The position numbers and the translations under genes were made by a program. The notes under the pieces are model-generated. The model searched no databases, was not told where the DNA came from, and saw nothing but the letters and a program-made list of their open reading frames with translations. A stretch of DNA of 64,000 nucleotides from Ascaphus truei (taxonomy: Eukaryota > Chordata > Amphibia > Anura > Ascaphidae): positions 54,345,155-54,409,154 of the forward strand of contig CM071568.1 of assembly GCA_036426205.1 (NCBI GenBank), written 5' to 3'. The stretch's first letter is position 1; every line of letters starts with the position of its first letter. This document shows positions 1 to 12,105 of the stretch, one piece after another.

Positions 1-402
1 AAGGCACATAAAGCCACGATTAGAGGACAGCTTATTTCAATATCATTTTACAGAAAGAGAATGAAAATGGAAATGCCAAAGTATTTAACGGACAAAATTG
101 TAACGTTAGAAAGAAGACATAAAAAAAACCTGTCTAGGAAAATCTATAAAATTCTTAGCCAGGCAAGGGAGGAACTCAGTAGATTAAAACTGGAGGATGT
201 AGAGAAGGCCCTTAAGTGGACTAAGAAAACATACTATGATAAGGGAGATAAGGCAGACCATATATTGGCAAATAAGCTTTCAGAGATCGGGTCTAGGGCA
301 TAAGTTCCTGCTATTAAGATAAAAGGGGGAGAAGTGCCATATAATCCCTCAAAGACTGCTGAGGAATTTGGTACATTTTATAAGGAACTCTATGATCTAG
401 AT

Positions 403-689
403 CAGTGGTGCGCAAAGTGGGGGGGTGCAAGATTTTCTCAGGGGTGCGGCATTGCAGAGGCCCCGCGCACTTCCCCAAGGCATTTAAATTAAATGCCAGG
501 GTATCGCGAGGTCTCTATAACTCTGTCGGCATCAGTAGTTGTGTCCATGGCATCGGGCCGGCAAATGATGCCATGGGGTCATGTGACCTGATGTCACGTG
601 AGACGCCACGCGAGGTAAGGAGGGGTACGCACAACAGAGGAGAGCAGGCAGGGGGGTGCAGCAGAAAAAAAAAAGTTTGTGTGCCCTAG
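403..689. mobile_element. Non-autonomous hAT-like MITE, nested in L1
   Basis: This 287-bp insert is flanked by an 8-bp direct repeat ATCTAGAT (395-402 and 690-697), the target size made by hAT transposases. The ends form an imperfect inverted repeat: CAGTGGTGCGCAAAG on the left and the complement of CTAGGGCACACAAAC on the right. No coding capacity is credible. A related end appears at 51252-51340. Removing the insert and one repeat joins the L1 frame. Confidence 0.8.
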
Positions 690-1069
690 ATCTAGATAAC
701 TCAATCCCAAATACTAAAATCCCTGGTCTGACTCAGATCGAAGATTATTTAAGAGATCGTAATCTCCCAAAATTGACCGAGGATGACCACAACATTTCAA
801 ATTCAAAGATAACTCAATTAGAGCTTGGGAGGGCGGTTGGCTCATTGAAACCATTGAAGGCCCCGGGTCTGGATGGTTTTTCAAATTTGTACTATAAAAA
901 TTTTATAGGAATTTTAGGGCCTTGTCTGTTAGACCTATTTAATGGTTTTCTTAGCGGAAAACAAATCCCCCACAGACGACAAAGGCCAATATAGTGGTGA
1001 TTCCAAAAGAGGGAAAGGATCCTTTATGTTGTGGTACTGTAGCTATAGACCAATTTGTTGCTTAATATG

Positions 1070-2685
1070 TGTGGCGGTGAGAGGGTTAACCTGGCCAATA
1101 ATAAAGGTATTATGCCCAGCTGGTTAACCCTAAACCGTGTTGGGACAGAAGGGGTTAAAATGTATTGCAACCATCAGCCTATGTTTTCCCCTACACTACC
1201 TTTATTGTCCCTATTTTGCAGCTAAGACAATAGCTGAAGTTACAATGAATGAATGAACTATGTGCTAACTGTATTTGCGACACAAGGGGGAGCTGCTAGC
1301 GCTGTGCCAAGCACTGATTGAAGAAGTGTGCCCATGAATAAGTAGCTGCTTTCAAGATAGGTATCAGTTTTCAGACCACATACGATGAAACCGCAAAGTC
1401 AATTGAATAAGTGGTCTGTGGTTTAGCTGAAGTGTCTTCTTGATACATAGTATCCTGCCATCTGGTTATCCACTTGAGTTGAAGTAGTGGCGCGTGTCTG
1501 CGTTTAACGATCAAAGCCAGGATGGATACATTGAATGCCGGCTTGTAACCCAGACCGAGTATAGGTCAAACCGCATCCCACATCACAGAGCCCCTTCAAT
1601 TAAGTGGGTAACTTGCGTTAGGAAAGAGCTAGCACTCTAATTTTTGGAGTGCAGCTAGGTAAAAAGAAACCATAAACAAACATATAAGGTTTATAATTGT
1701 TGCATAAGCAGAACATACATTTATAAATAAACTGTATTGTAATGGTGTTTTCAAATGTACAGGCAGGAACCCTTTCCTGCCAGACCGGCAATGCATCCAT
1801 TAACATGCCCATATGTTATGAATGAATGAGCTGAGGGATTATTTAATCTCTGGACTTCAAAGGGCACCCTGCTAAAATGGTGCCCCAGTGTCTAAGAGAA
1901 GTCCGGAGTTGAAAAGTCTCAAAGACCCTAGGTGTTAGGGTGGCCGGGATATTGTAAGTACCAGATACCGGTGTGAAGTATCAGCAATTCACACTTGGTA
2001 GCCAAGCCCCAGACTTACTGTCGTCAGGTAAGAGGTTGGGCTCGGTATTCTAAGTAGTTCAGGTGTGAAGTTAGCACATGCTCTGTGCAGACCGGGAAGC
2101 AACTTCTGCCCTCTTTGCAAGGTACTGGCAAGTCGGGGATAGGTGGGGGAAATTATTCCCACAAGAGGATTGGGTGTATATGTTAGGTATAGGACACTTA
2201 ACCCTATAAACATGCCTGCAGCCCAGTCCCAGTCAAATTCATCTCAGATTTTACCAAGAAGCGTCCAAGTACCGCGTCAACGGTTCCGGAGTGTGAGGGG
2301 GTTAACTACATCATAACCAAGGATTGCACCCCTCTTCCAGAATTCGTTTGAGCTAAGGATTCCCGAACGAATCCTGTAAGGACATTACGAAAGACTCCCA
2401 TTTGACGGAGATATTGGGCTGGCAAGTTGCGCCCCTAGCCAAGGACTGTCGCACGGCTTACATCACACACCCACTTGCAGGCGTGCAGGGATGCCCCAGA
2501 GACTTTGTTTCGTTCCGTGGACATTTTATTTAGTTTCCCCATCCCAGTAAGTGTATATTGACTGTAATTATGAAGTATTGTGTGTTTGTCTTAAAAGTAA
2601 ATAAATTACAATTTCTTTTACTCATCTTGTGTGCCCGGCCAGAATCCCCATATTAATTTGTTGGTAAACCTGGTCTACCGTGACA
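1070..2685 (+). mobile_element. Solo LTR (1.6 kb), nested in L1
   Basis: This 1616-bp insert begins TGTGGCGGTGAG and ends CTACCGTGACA, with TG...CA termini. It is flanked by a 5-bp duplication ATATG (1065-1069 and 2686-2690). It has no internal region and no second LTR, so it is a solo LTR left by recombination. An AATAAA lies near 2599, shortly before the 3' end, as expected for a polyadenylation signal. Its ends match those of the LTRs at 25821, 32835 and 42252. A 5-bp target fits Ty3/gypsy-type or retrovirus-like integrases; I cannot choose between them. Confidence 0.85.
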
Positions 2686-4665
2686 ATATGTCTTTGAAAA
2701 TTTATAGTAAAATCTTAGCTAATAGATTGAATACAATACTTCCTAGATTAATTAATTATGATCAGGTGGGATTTGTGAGTGAACGTCAGGCATCAGACAA
2801 CACAAAAAATGTTTTATTAATGTTATTTACCAGATACATAAATCTAAACCAAAAGCTGTTTTGTTGAGTCTAGATGCGGAGAAGGCGTTTGACAGGATAA
2901 GGTGGGATTTCCTGGATAAAACACTAGAGGCATTCGAATTCCCCGGGGGTTTTCTACAGGGGGTCCGTGCCGTCTATAAGTTGCTAATAACTCTGAAGAT
3001 CCCAGGTAGGGAGGGGAATCTGATAGCGATTAAGAATGGGACTAGACATGGATACCCTCTACTAGTAGATTCTCCCCAGATATACAAGGGATTAAAATAA
3101 AAGATGAGTGCTACAAAATGCCACTGTTTGCAGATGATATTATCCTTACTATATCTAACCCACTGACATCTCTCCCGAATTTTCAGTCCACCCTTTGGAG
3201 ATTGGTGATTTATCCAGATATAAAGTTAATATGGGAATGTCGGAAGCCCTAAATTTAAAACTGTCTGAAGGAAATGGAAAAATATTCATTTAAAGTATCT
3301 TGGAATATATCTTACTAGATACTACAATTCATTATATAAGTATAATTACCCCAAACTTTTCTCAAAGATAAAAAAAAGATTTGCAAGTCTGGAATTCCCA
3401 TTGTATTTCCTGGATAGGGCGTATAACTGCGGTCAAGATGAATATCCTCTCTAAACTTCTATATTATGTTCCGATATCTGTTTCACACTCGTATAAAAGA
3501 AATCCAAAATCGAATTATGCAATTTATTTGGAAACATAAACAGCCGAGAATAGCCAGGTCAATTATGTTGGATGTTAAAGATGGAGGTGGTATGGCAATC
3601 CCAAATATTTTAAAATATTATATGGCCTCCCATTTGAAACAAATGGTTTATTGGCACCCTCCGAGAGGGATTTATGACTGGGTGGATTTGGAGAGTTCAC
3701 TCAAAAAAAACAGTCGGGTTTCCCTCTTTGCTTTGATCTAGCCCTGGGATCGGAATGGGAGACAGTCTGAACCAGCAGTAACCAGATTTACTTTGAAAAA
3801 TTGGCAGCGGGCAAAAAAATATATAAGGTTTTGTCAATACAGGTACCATCTAGGTTTACGCCTTTGTTTGATAATAATCCAGGGTTCCCTCTGGTTTCTC
3901 AGGGACAGGGGTTTGAAATTTGGAGACAGAGGGATTCCGGAAGTGGCAGATTTGTTAGAAAAAGACAAGCTAATATCGTTTGAGGAATTGATGAGAAAGT
4001 ATGGTGTACACCAAATTGACTTGCTTAAATATATGCAGGTCCGACATTTTGTTCAGCAGGGTTTCTATGAGGAGTTCCATAGATACACAAGATTTGAAGA
4101 TCTATGCAAAACAAAAAAGTATCAAAAAGGGGCTGATATCATCTCTGTACCAAGGTTTAATCCCCCAAAAAGATACCCCTTTCATAAGTATATGGAACAG
4201 TGGGCTCTGGATTTCCATACTGAAATAACAAGGGAGTATACAAAATTTTGTTACGTTGGTATTACACTTGTGAATCATTATACACTTAAATTGATCTTAC
4301 ATATTCTAACGACGGCTAGATGTGCTGTAGCTGCAGCGTGGAAGAAAGACACTCCCGGCTTCCAAAAGAGAGGTTATTAGAAGGGTAAATGAAGTCCAAC
4401 TAATGGAAAAACTACTACAAGAAAGAATAACAGGTCGGGAACTCCTGGGATGTTGGATAGAGGACTGATCACGGAAGGAAATAGGGTTTGGGAGTGATGA
4501 GTGTCGAACGTGTTTTTCTTTTTTATACAATCTTGTTTGACGTAATGTGATTGTTGTTGCCTGAATATGATATAAAATGGTTGTTTCCCTCCTCATCCTG
4601 TTTTTTGTGTGTACCCCTCCCCATCCATGTATGAAAATTTCAATAAAAATATAAGTTTAAAAAAA

Positions 4666-5259
4666 GGGCCTTTATTGTGCCTACTCAATGTTCAATAGCA
4701 TAATCTACGTACGCTAATTATAAACATGAAACCGGTAACCATCTAAACATATTTCAGGTACTCAAAATACAAGTTACTGTTCGGTATTAAATGGTTGTGT
4801 AGACCCAATATTAAAATAGGTGCATGCATATATTCCGCAGAGGTGTGCGACGGGAGGCTTGGGTGCCCTTGATCAGGGATTCTTTTTCCTGGCTGACCTA
4901 ATCCCTTGAGATTTTCGAAAATGTTAGAAATGAATGAGCCTTTTCATAAAACGATGACTACCACCAAAACACAATTGGCCAAAAATGGCATGAAATTTGA
5001 TGTGATAAAAATCTGGTCACCATAGTAGAGGGCCCATTTAATTGTATACTTCCAAAAACCTTAATTAAAGCAGCAGGGACAATCGCCATTTTTTTACTTC
5101 CTTTGCCTTTTCCAAGATTTTGAAAATCTGATTCTCCATTCAGGACCTTAAACTTTTGAAATATTAAGTGTTCTGGAGGTAAAAATTGAGCTCTTTCAGA
5201 GTCCAGGGCAGTCTAAAAGTTATTATGAAAACCTCACCAGCTAGAGATTAAGAAAACTA
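4666..5259. other. No gene seen
   Basis: This is AT-rich unique-looking sequence between the L1 tail and a palindromic element. No convincing open frame, RNA gene or repeat end was recognised. Confidence 0.5.
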
Positions 5260-5854
5260 AAAACTTCAAAGCGCAAACCTCTCCAGGATCATGAAAAGAA
5301 ATAAAATATACATACTGTAGTGTGAAACTGCTAATATTACTAATAAGTGCTCCGGAGGGGAGGACTCAAGAAGGCTCTTCTCCTGTTTACTCTCCGTCTT
5401 CCACCTTTCATGTCTCAAGTTCGGTGTCTCAATTAAATCAAACAGAAACATGCAAAAGCCTCTCTCGTGGGTCCTCCCCTCCGTTGACATCAGCAATCCG
5501 GAAGCGTGACTACCAACAGAGGAGGAGCCGGCCATTGCAGGAACGAGTGATCGGGACGGCGCATCTTTTAGACCCAGGGTTGTTACATAGCTTTTTACTT
5601 ACCTGGAGCAATTTGATAAATTGTTTTGCACTCTTGTTTTTCTCCACAACCTTTGGGAGGTTACAATATACCATCGTTCCAAAAGAAAAGATCAAGACCT
5701 GACCTAATTTTGAAAACGCCTGATATTTTCTGATACCACGGGAGGGGTCATTCAAATAAATTCTTGGGGCACTTATTAGTAATATTAGCAGTTTTGCACT
5801 ATGTATATATTTTTTCTTTTCATGGTCCTGGAGAGGCTTGCGCTTTGAAGTTTT
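5260..5854. mobile_element. Palindromic element with ~90-bp inverted arms
   Basis: The left arm (5260-5352) and right arm (5768-5854) are near-identical reverse complements sharing CTTCAAAGCGCAA, CTCTCCAGGA and CTAATATTACTAATAAGTG. The 415-bp centre has its own smaller inverted pair, CGGAGGGGAGGAC near 5351 and its complement near 5478. This suggests a second palindromic unit inside the first. No coding capacity was found. It is probably a MITE or foldback element; no family or target duplication was assigned. Confidence 0.6.
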
Positions 5855-6539
5855 CTGCCATCTTGCAACATTAGATGTTGGAAAACATCTTCCGAAAGAG
5901 CTGCATTTCTCTCCTATGGTGATATTTATTAATTTCAGACTTTTTTTTTCTAAGTCTTTTTATTCACCACAGCTGTTTCAAATCACAGTTTTTGATTCAT
6001 GATCATTGGGTTTTGGTTTGCGCTTGTTTCTTGTCTCACAAAGATTTTTAAAAAATCATGAATTTAACACACACATTTTTTTTTTAAATCTTAAGAACAA
6101 GGGGGAAAGGTACTTGACGTAGTTACCCTTCTATATTGGTTACTCCATGACTTCAATGGGGAACTTTGACCAAAAACATCCCCCTAAGGCTGTGATGCCT
6201 TAGAAGGGACCAAAATTACATTTTATTCAAATGTAGTTGTAAGTTCTAAGCTTTTACAACCATACAACTCTCTTTTTCAGCTCTTATCTCAATTTGTAAG
6301 ATCTGGAATGCTTCCTTACATCATCTCTGAAGCATTTCTATGATGATTAAAGTTATTTCAACCTGGAACAATCCTGGACTATTGAAATACTAACAAACTA
6401 CTGCTTTTGCACCTGCACTACACAGGTGAATCTCCATTCCATCCACAGGCAAAATAATCCATTAAACAGCTACCTTCAAACGTCCAACAATATCATTTCT
6501 TATTAAGGAGCCAATGCTGTGTGTGCATGTGTATTCCTG

Positions 6540-6840
6540 GCTCCAGTTTTACCTTTGTGCACACACATACAGCTGCCTGTGAGTAGGTTTACTGGCTATG
6601 CATTTCTTTAACCCAGGTGGGGATGAGAACTCTGTGTAATACAGAAGACATAAGCTTATAGGGGTCCATGTTGAAATGTAAAGGAAGCAAAAAAGTGACA
6701 TACAGTAGTCATTTGTGAGTGATTACCCAAAATGCCTGGGTTCAGTAAAATCATTGTATGCCAAGAGATAATGGGGAAATGCAAGGTTGCAGAGCTTTCC
6801 GAGACGTGAATGTGCTCACAATTGGTAATTTTAATTGCTA
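6540..6840 (+). repeat. Unclassified interspersed repeat, copy 1
   Basis: This segment matches 15205-15345 in the opposite orientation. Shared blocks include GGTTTACTGGCTATGCATTT, TTAACCCAGG, a GCAGGTTTGCAG-like block and GAATGTGCTCACAA. Copy 1 is more diverged and longer. The family was not recognised; there is no coding capacity. Confidence 0.55.
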
Positions 6841-7129
6841 CATACTGTATGGTGGAGGGTTTTGTACTCAGCCTAACTTATTTTGAATCCGGGTGCACAC
6901 ATATAGAAACAGATGTAAGGTTATAAACTGGGTGCAGTTCCTCATAGCTAAAATAAGACGGTATTAATGTTGTAGTTTTTATTTGCTAAAAAATAAAAGG
7001 CTACTTTAAACATCCCTGCATACCTTCCTACTCCCTCTAAGCTGTCAGGGATGTTTTGACACAATACTGTTTTACACCTGTCAATCAGTCATTTAGAATT
7101 CCACTCATTAGAATGCAGCAGCTCGATTT

Positions 7130-7790
7130 TCTCATCAATTTACCAAGGAGAAACTCGAGAGAACTCTCAAACAATGAAAGTGGACAAGGCAACGGCGCCA
7201 AATGGTATATGCCCAAAAGTATTGAAACAATTTAATGATGTGCTTGAGACCTTTTCAACCAGTAACTATAATTAGGGTTGGCTCCAGAAGACTGGCAGAG
7301 GGCAGTAGTGGTGTATGACAAAAATGAAGGTTAGGAGAGTCTGATAACTAAAGGCTGCTAAACCTGACTTTAATAGAGGGGAAACTAATGGAAACACTGG
7401 TGGGGAAAACAAAAAAAAATACTGTAGTTGAATGTCTGAAATCCAACACCTTAAAGATGCAAAGCAGCATGGATTTACTGGAGCAGAGATTACATTACAA
7501 ATGTATGCACTGGATTTATTTGACTAGATAGCTAAGATAACAGATCACGGTGGAGTAGTAGATGTAACTTGCTTGAATTTCAGTGAAGCCTTTGACACAG
7601 CCTCTCACAGAAGTGTGATAAACAAATGATGGGGAATAGATTCAAAATGTGTTGATTGGACAAGACGATTGTTAAGTGTTCACTACCGGTAAGGAAAGAT
7701 AACCAGTCAAGTGCCTGAAAGATCAGTAGGAATGGTGCTCTTCAATGACTGCCTGCTCTTTTGTCCTATGGACAGGGTTGTCACTTTTAC
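7130..7790 (+). pseudogene. CR1-type LINE reverse-transcriptase fragment
   Basis: This is a decayed reverse-transcriptase segment with several stops and frameshifts. Readable blocks in order are KVDKATAPNGICPKVLK near 7170 (the usual KATGPDGI block), VDVTCLNFSEAFDTASH near 7560 (the LDFSKAFDTV block with the first catalytic aspartate) and ITSQVPERSVG near 7700 (the TSGVPQGSVLGP block). The order and wording fit CR1-like LINEs. It lies alone, truncated at both ends. Confidence 0.7.
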
Positions 7791-7840
7791 AGTATCCCGA
7801 TAACCTGGAGATGTCTAGTCATCCACGCACAAAGCCTATA

Positions 7841-8186
7841 GATGCAGTGGCCGTTATTGAAACACTTCACGCGGTGTATACCTTGGAATACCCATGTCAT
7901 GGCGAAGGATTTCTTCCAACTGTATCGCCTTAAGATGCGCGTGCAGGCGAGTGCAGAAAATTGCATTTTAGTGTTCTGGCTTTTAAACACCTGAAATTGA
8001 CACAGTAGCACAGTCCTGTACACATTACAATTCATTAATTTCATTTAATTGCACACAATCCATGAAATTCAAACAAAACAACCGCGATAAACACGTGTGC
8101 CTGGGGCGATTGGCGGTGTTAATGTGAAGTACAGAAGCGCACATGAAAACGGCGCCATGATTTGTTCGAATAACGACCGCTGCATC
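7841..8186. mobile_element. Possible MITE with GATGCAG ends
   Basis: The left end GATGCAGTGGCCGTTATT and the right end, complement of GATGCAGCGGTCGTTATT, form an imperfect terminal inverted repeat about 350 bp apart. The interior is non-coding. No clean target duplication was found, so the class is open. Confidence 0.45.
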
Positions 8187-8349
8187 TGTACGTTATATTC
8201 CTTAGAAATACATATTTTTCTTAGAAATACAAATACACTTTCTTTCTTTGAATGTATCCTATTTCACTCAACCAAAAAATACACTCTTTGTTCTTTTTTT
8301 TTGTGGCAAACCAGGATATTAAGTATTGATCAGATATTTTATTACAATA

Positions 8350-8725
8350 GGTGCGCAAATCACATCAGGACATGAAAGGAAAGTGAAAAAACAAAATAGT
8401 GCAATATTGTCAACCCCAACAGATATTTTAAATGTTGAAGCTTCTATAAAATTTGCACTCACGGATCCATATGGATCTGGAGTACCTGTCTGGAGACATA
8501 AGTTGGTGACTTTTAATAACCACAACGCTTTCATTTGCATCTGGAGTACCTGTCTGGAGACATAAGTTGGTGACTTTTAATAACCACAACGCTTTCATTT
8601 CACGTTAAACACGTGAGTGCAAATTTTATAGAAGCTTCAACATTTAAAATATCTGTTGGGGTTGACAATATTGCACTATTTTGTGTTTTCACTTTCCTTT
8701 CATGTCCTGATGTGATTTGCGTACC
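8350..8725. mobile_element. Near-perfect palindrome with internal 64-bp tandem duplication
   Basis: Arms of about 114 bp (8350-8463 and 8612-8725) are almost perfect reverse complements, including TCAACCCCAACAGATATTTT and its complement. The 148-bp spacer contains a 62-bp unit repeated in tandem (8475-8536 and 8539-8600) with a 2-bp gap. The RNA or single strand would fold into a long hairpin. The high arm identity suggests a young element or gene conversion. Frames across it arise from the palindrome. Confidence 0.75.
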
Positions 8726-9109
8726 TGTTTCTCCTTCGTTTGCTGATTGAATCCGGTTTGAATTCTACGTCGGGAGCTGCACTCATTAAGGACAGTATAT
8801 CATTTGTGTCATTTGGTTTATTAGTGATATTATTTGCGCTTGATCTTTTTCTTCACTATTTTATTACAATAGTAATATTTTTAGATTTGATAAGCAAAAA
8901 TAGACATGGCAATATTCGGATCAATAGCAAGGGGAAAATGACAAGTATTATGAGAAATAAACCTATTCAGTTTATATCAAGATAAGAAGTATTTAAGTTT
9001 TTTCTACTTTGTTCCTGGCATTGAGGTGCTTTAATACAAAGAATAACATATTATCTCCATTTTTACAAATCTTGCACTTCTCATACTTACTGTACATCAT
9101 AAAAAAGTA

Positions 9110-9570
9110 GCTTAAATACACAGCTTCTCTCTACCCCACTTGTATCAAAAGCCCACTCCCGCCTTAAAGCCTTCTCACAGACTGCCCCGCACCTCTGGAA
9201 TTCCCTTCCCCTCAATATCCGACTAGCACTTTCTCTATCCACCTTTAAGACCCACCTTAAGACACACTTGCTTAAGGAAGCATATGAGGAGCTCAATGGC
9301 TGATAATTAACTAACACCTCATACATAAACCTTGGCCCCTTGCAGACACACTTACCAGAATGCCCTCCTACTGTCTCTGTACGTTCTCCCTACCAATAAA
9401 TTAGATTGTAAGCTCTTCGGAGCAAGGACTCTTATTCCTAAAAGTTACTTTTATGTCTGAAGCACTTCTCCCCTTTATGTATTATTTCTATAATTGTCAC
9501 GTATATTACTGCTGTGAAGCTCTATGTGCATTAATGGCGCTTATAAAGACATACATATATACAGGGGCTT
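9110..9570 (+). mobile_element. 3' end of an L2-type LINE
   Basis: Decayed coding sequence gives the C-terminal LINE pattern LWNSLPLNIR followed by STFK and a THLLKEAYEELNG-like stretch. It is followed by a 3' UTR with TTAGATTGTAAGCTCTTCGG and a tail ending ATTAATGGCGCTTATAAAGACATACATA. A second tail of this kind is at 19852-20155. I place it in the L2/CR1 group without naming a family. Confidence 0.65.
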
Positions 9571-10367
9571 ATGCAGAGAGGAACGTTATTTAATGTGAAA
9601 ACGGCAGGAAAATAGCCACAGAATTGGAGTAAGTTATGGGCGTATGCTGAAAGCTGCGTTACCTCTTTTTTCTGATGAGATTCAAAATTGCCAAGTGTTT
9701 CTGGCTACATTGAACTCGCTATAATATAGGGCAGAATGGCGAGTTGCAGTGCATCTATGCTACCTGCATACCACCCTATTTTAACATGGCGAATTTACCA
9801 ATCTCGCCACGTGTTTGGCAATTTTTAAAGTAAAGAAACCTGCTGTGGCGAATTTTATGAATCTCTCCATGTTCTCTGCAGGACAAGCTTCTCTGGTACG
9901 TATTTTCGCCAAAAGATGGCGATATTTCCCTTCTCTATCCTCTCTGCATAAGCCCCACAGTGTTCGACAAATCCAGTCGTCCACAGACCCGTGGCGACTG
10001 GATTTGGCCTTGGGGCGACTGGATTTGGCCACCCAAGCAGCGCACGCGGTTCTTTATTTTTTCCCTGCTCGCGCTAAAATTAAGAAATAAAACAGTCCCC
10101 CTACCCGATTGGTGATTGGCGCGCGCTCCCAGGAATTTTTATGTGCGTGCAGCCAGGCTCTATATGAGCACCACGATCGGCCATTTCTTTTCCCTGGAGA
10201 TCTTGCGTGAAGTAAGGCTCCCTCTGCCTCCCGCTGTCCCCAAGCCTCTGACTCCCCATGCCGCCTCACGCACTCTCCATGCCTCCAGCGGTCCCACTGT
10301 CGCTGACTCTCCATGCCTCCCACATTCCCTCTGCCCACCATGCATCCCCCTTACCGCAGCGATGGCT

Positions 10368-10490
10368 CTTTTCTGTGTGTGTGTGTGTGTGTGAGTGTGT
10401 GTGAGTGCGAGAGTGTGTGAGTGAGTGTGTGTGTGAGGGTGTGTGTGAGGGTGTGTGTGTGTGAGAGTGTGTGTGAATACACCCACCCAG
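10368..10490 (+). repeat. GT-rich microsatellite
   Basis: This is a run of TGTGTG with interspersed TGAG units, leading directly into the pyrimidine-rich minisatellite. Confidence 0.9.
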
Positions 10491-10499
10491 TCAAGTGTC

Positions 10500-12105
10500 A
10501 AGTCACCCCCTCTCTGTCTCTGCCCCTCTGCCTCACCGCCCCTCTGTCACCCAATCTCTCTCTGTGTCACCCCCACTCGCTCTCTCTCTGTGTCACCCCC
10601 ACCCGCTCTCTCTCTCTGTCACCCCCACTCGCTCTCTCTGTCACCCCCACTCGCTCTCTCTGTCACCCCCACTCGCTCTCTCTCTGTCACACCCACTTGC
10701 TCTCTCTCTCTGTCACCCCCACTCGCTCTCTGTCACCCCCACTCGCTCTCTCTCTCACCCCCACTCGCTCTCTCACCCCCACTCGCTCTCCCTCCCCACT
10801 CGCTCTCTCTGTCACCCCCACTCGCTCTCTCTCTCTGTCACCCCCACTCGCTCTCTCTCTCTCTGTCACCCCCACTCGCTCTCTCTCGTCACACCACTCG
10901 CTCGCTTCTACTCCGTCACCCACTCGCTCGCTCTCTCTCCGTCACCCCCACTCGCTCGCTCTCTCTACCGTCACCCCCACTCGCTCGCTGCTCCCTCATC
11001 ACCCCACATCGCTCTGCTCTCGTACACCCTCAGCTTGACCCCACTCGCTCTCTATGTCACCCCACACGGATCTCTCTCCGTCACCCCCACTCGCTATCTC
11101 AGTCACCCCACTAGCTCTCTCTCGTCACCCCCAACTCGATCTCTCGTCCTGTCCCCCCACTCCTCTCTCTCCGTCACCTCCATCTATCGTCACCCCACTC
11201 GCCTCTCGCCGTAACCCCCACTCGCTCTCTCTATCGCACCCCCAGCTCAATCTCTCCGTCAGCCCAACGACTCGCTCTTCGTCACCCCACTCGCTCTCTC
11301 TACCGTCACCCAACTCGCTCTCTTGCTCCGTCACCCCACGCCTCTCGCTCCTACCATCACTGTTAACCCTCCGAAAGCGCGATCTCGCACCCCGCCGCAT
11401 CTCTCTCTCCGTACCCCCACTCGACTCTCTCTCCAGTCACCCCACTCGGCTCTCTCTCGCCGTCACCACCACTCGATCTCTATCTCCCGTTCACCCCACT
11501 CGTCTCTCATCTATCCGCTCACCCCACTCGCCCATTCTCGTCACCCACTACGCTCACCTCTTCCGTTTCACCCGCCCACTCCCTCCCCCCACACCTCACC
11601 GTCACTCCACCGCCTCAGTCACCGCACCCACTCTCTCCGTACCCCCACACTCTCTCGTGGTCACCCACACAAGTTCTCCGCCACCCCACACTCTCATCAC
11701 GTCACACCCACACCTCGTCCCACTATCTACGTCACCCCCACAACTCTCCGTACTCACGCATAGTCACCCAACACTCTCTCTCCCCCGATGCCCACTAAGT
11801 CCCCCACATCCTAACCAATCTCCGTACCACCACCACACTCTCCGTTTCACCCCCCACTCTCCGTCACGTCACCCCCACACTCTCCGTCACCCCCACACTC
11901 TCAATCACCCCCACACTTTGCATCACCCCCACACTCTCCATCACCCCCACACTCTCCATCACCCCCACACTCTCCATCACCCCCACACTCTCCATCACCC
12001 CCACACTCTCCATCACCCCCACACTCTCTCTCTCTCTGTGTCACCCCCACACTCTCTTTCACCCCAACACACTCTCTCTCTCTCTCTGTCCCACACTCTC
12101 TCACA
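10500..12105 (+). repeat. Minisatellite, CACCCCCACTCGCTCTCT type
   Basis: This is a tandem array of a roughly 18-24-bp unit (core CACCCCCACTCGCTCTCT), regular at 10560-10900 and degenerate in the middle. At 11872-12010 it becomes a tight 17-bp array, CACCCCCACACTCTCCAT. Long open frames on both strands (over 300 codons on the plus strand) are by-products of a repeat that lacks stop codons; they encode only Ser/Pro/His/Leu repeats. Confidence 0.9.

Larger units (their letters stand above)
61..4380 (+). pseudogene. L1 ORF2 remnant (reverse transcriptase)
   Basis: These are pieces of L1 ORF2, the endonuclease/reverse transcriptase that copies element RNA at the nicked target. The piece at 61-303 has the pre-RT segment with KADHILANKL. 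At 698-990 comes the RT region with KAPGLDGFSN (the usual KAPGPDGF block). At 2691-3100 are KILANRL and then LDAEKAFDRIRWDFL. Near 3128 is FADDI, the catalytic FADD box. At 3466-4380 is the C-terminal region with FIWKHKQPRIA and a tryptophan-rich tail. Several frameshifts and stops break the frame between these blocks, so no functional protein is expected. Apart from the two nested insertions, nothing else separates the pieces. Confidence 0.85.
1..4665 (+). mobile_element. L1-type LINE, 3' part, with nested insertions
   Basis: This is a non-LTR retrotransposon whose 5' end lies left of the window. It shows reverse-transcriptase blocks, then a 3' UTR with an AATAAA signal near 4641 and a short A-run ending at 4665, as expected for a LINE 3' end. 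A hAT-like MITE (403-689) and a solo LTR (1070-2685) have inserted into it. The coding sequence resumes in register after each insertion once the duplicated target site is removed, so both insertions are younger than the LINE. Assignment to L1, close to the amphibian and fish Tx1/L1 forms, is by residue pattern only. Confidence 0.85.
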
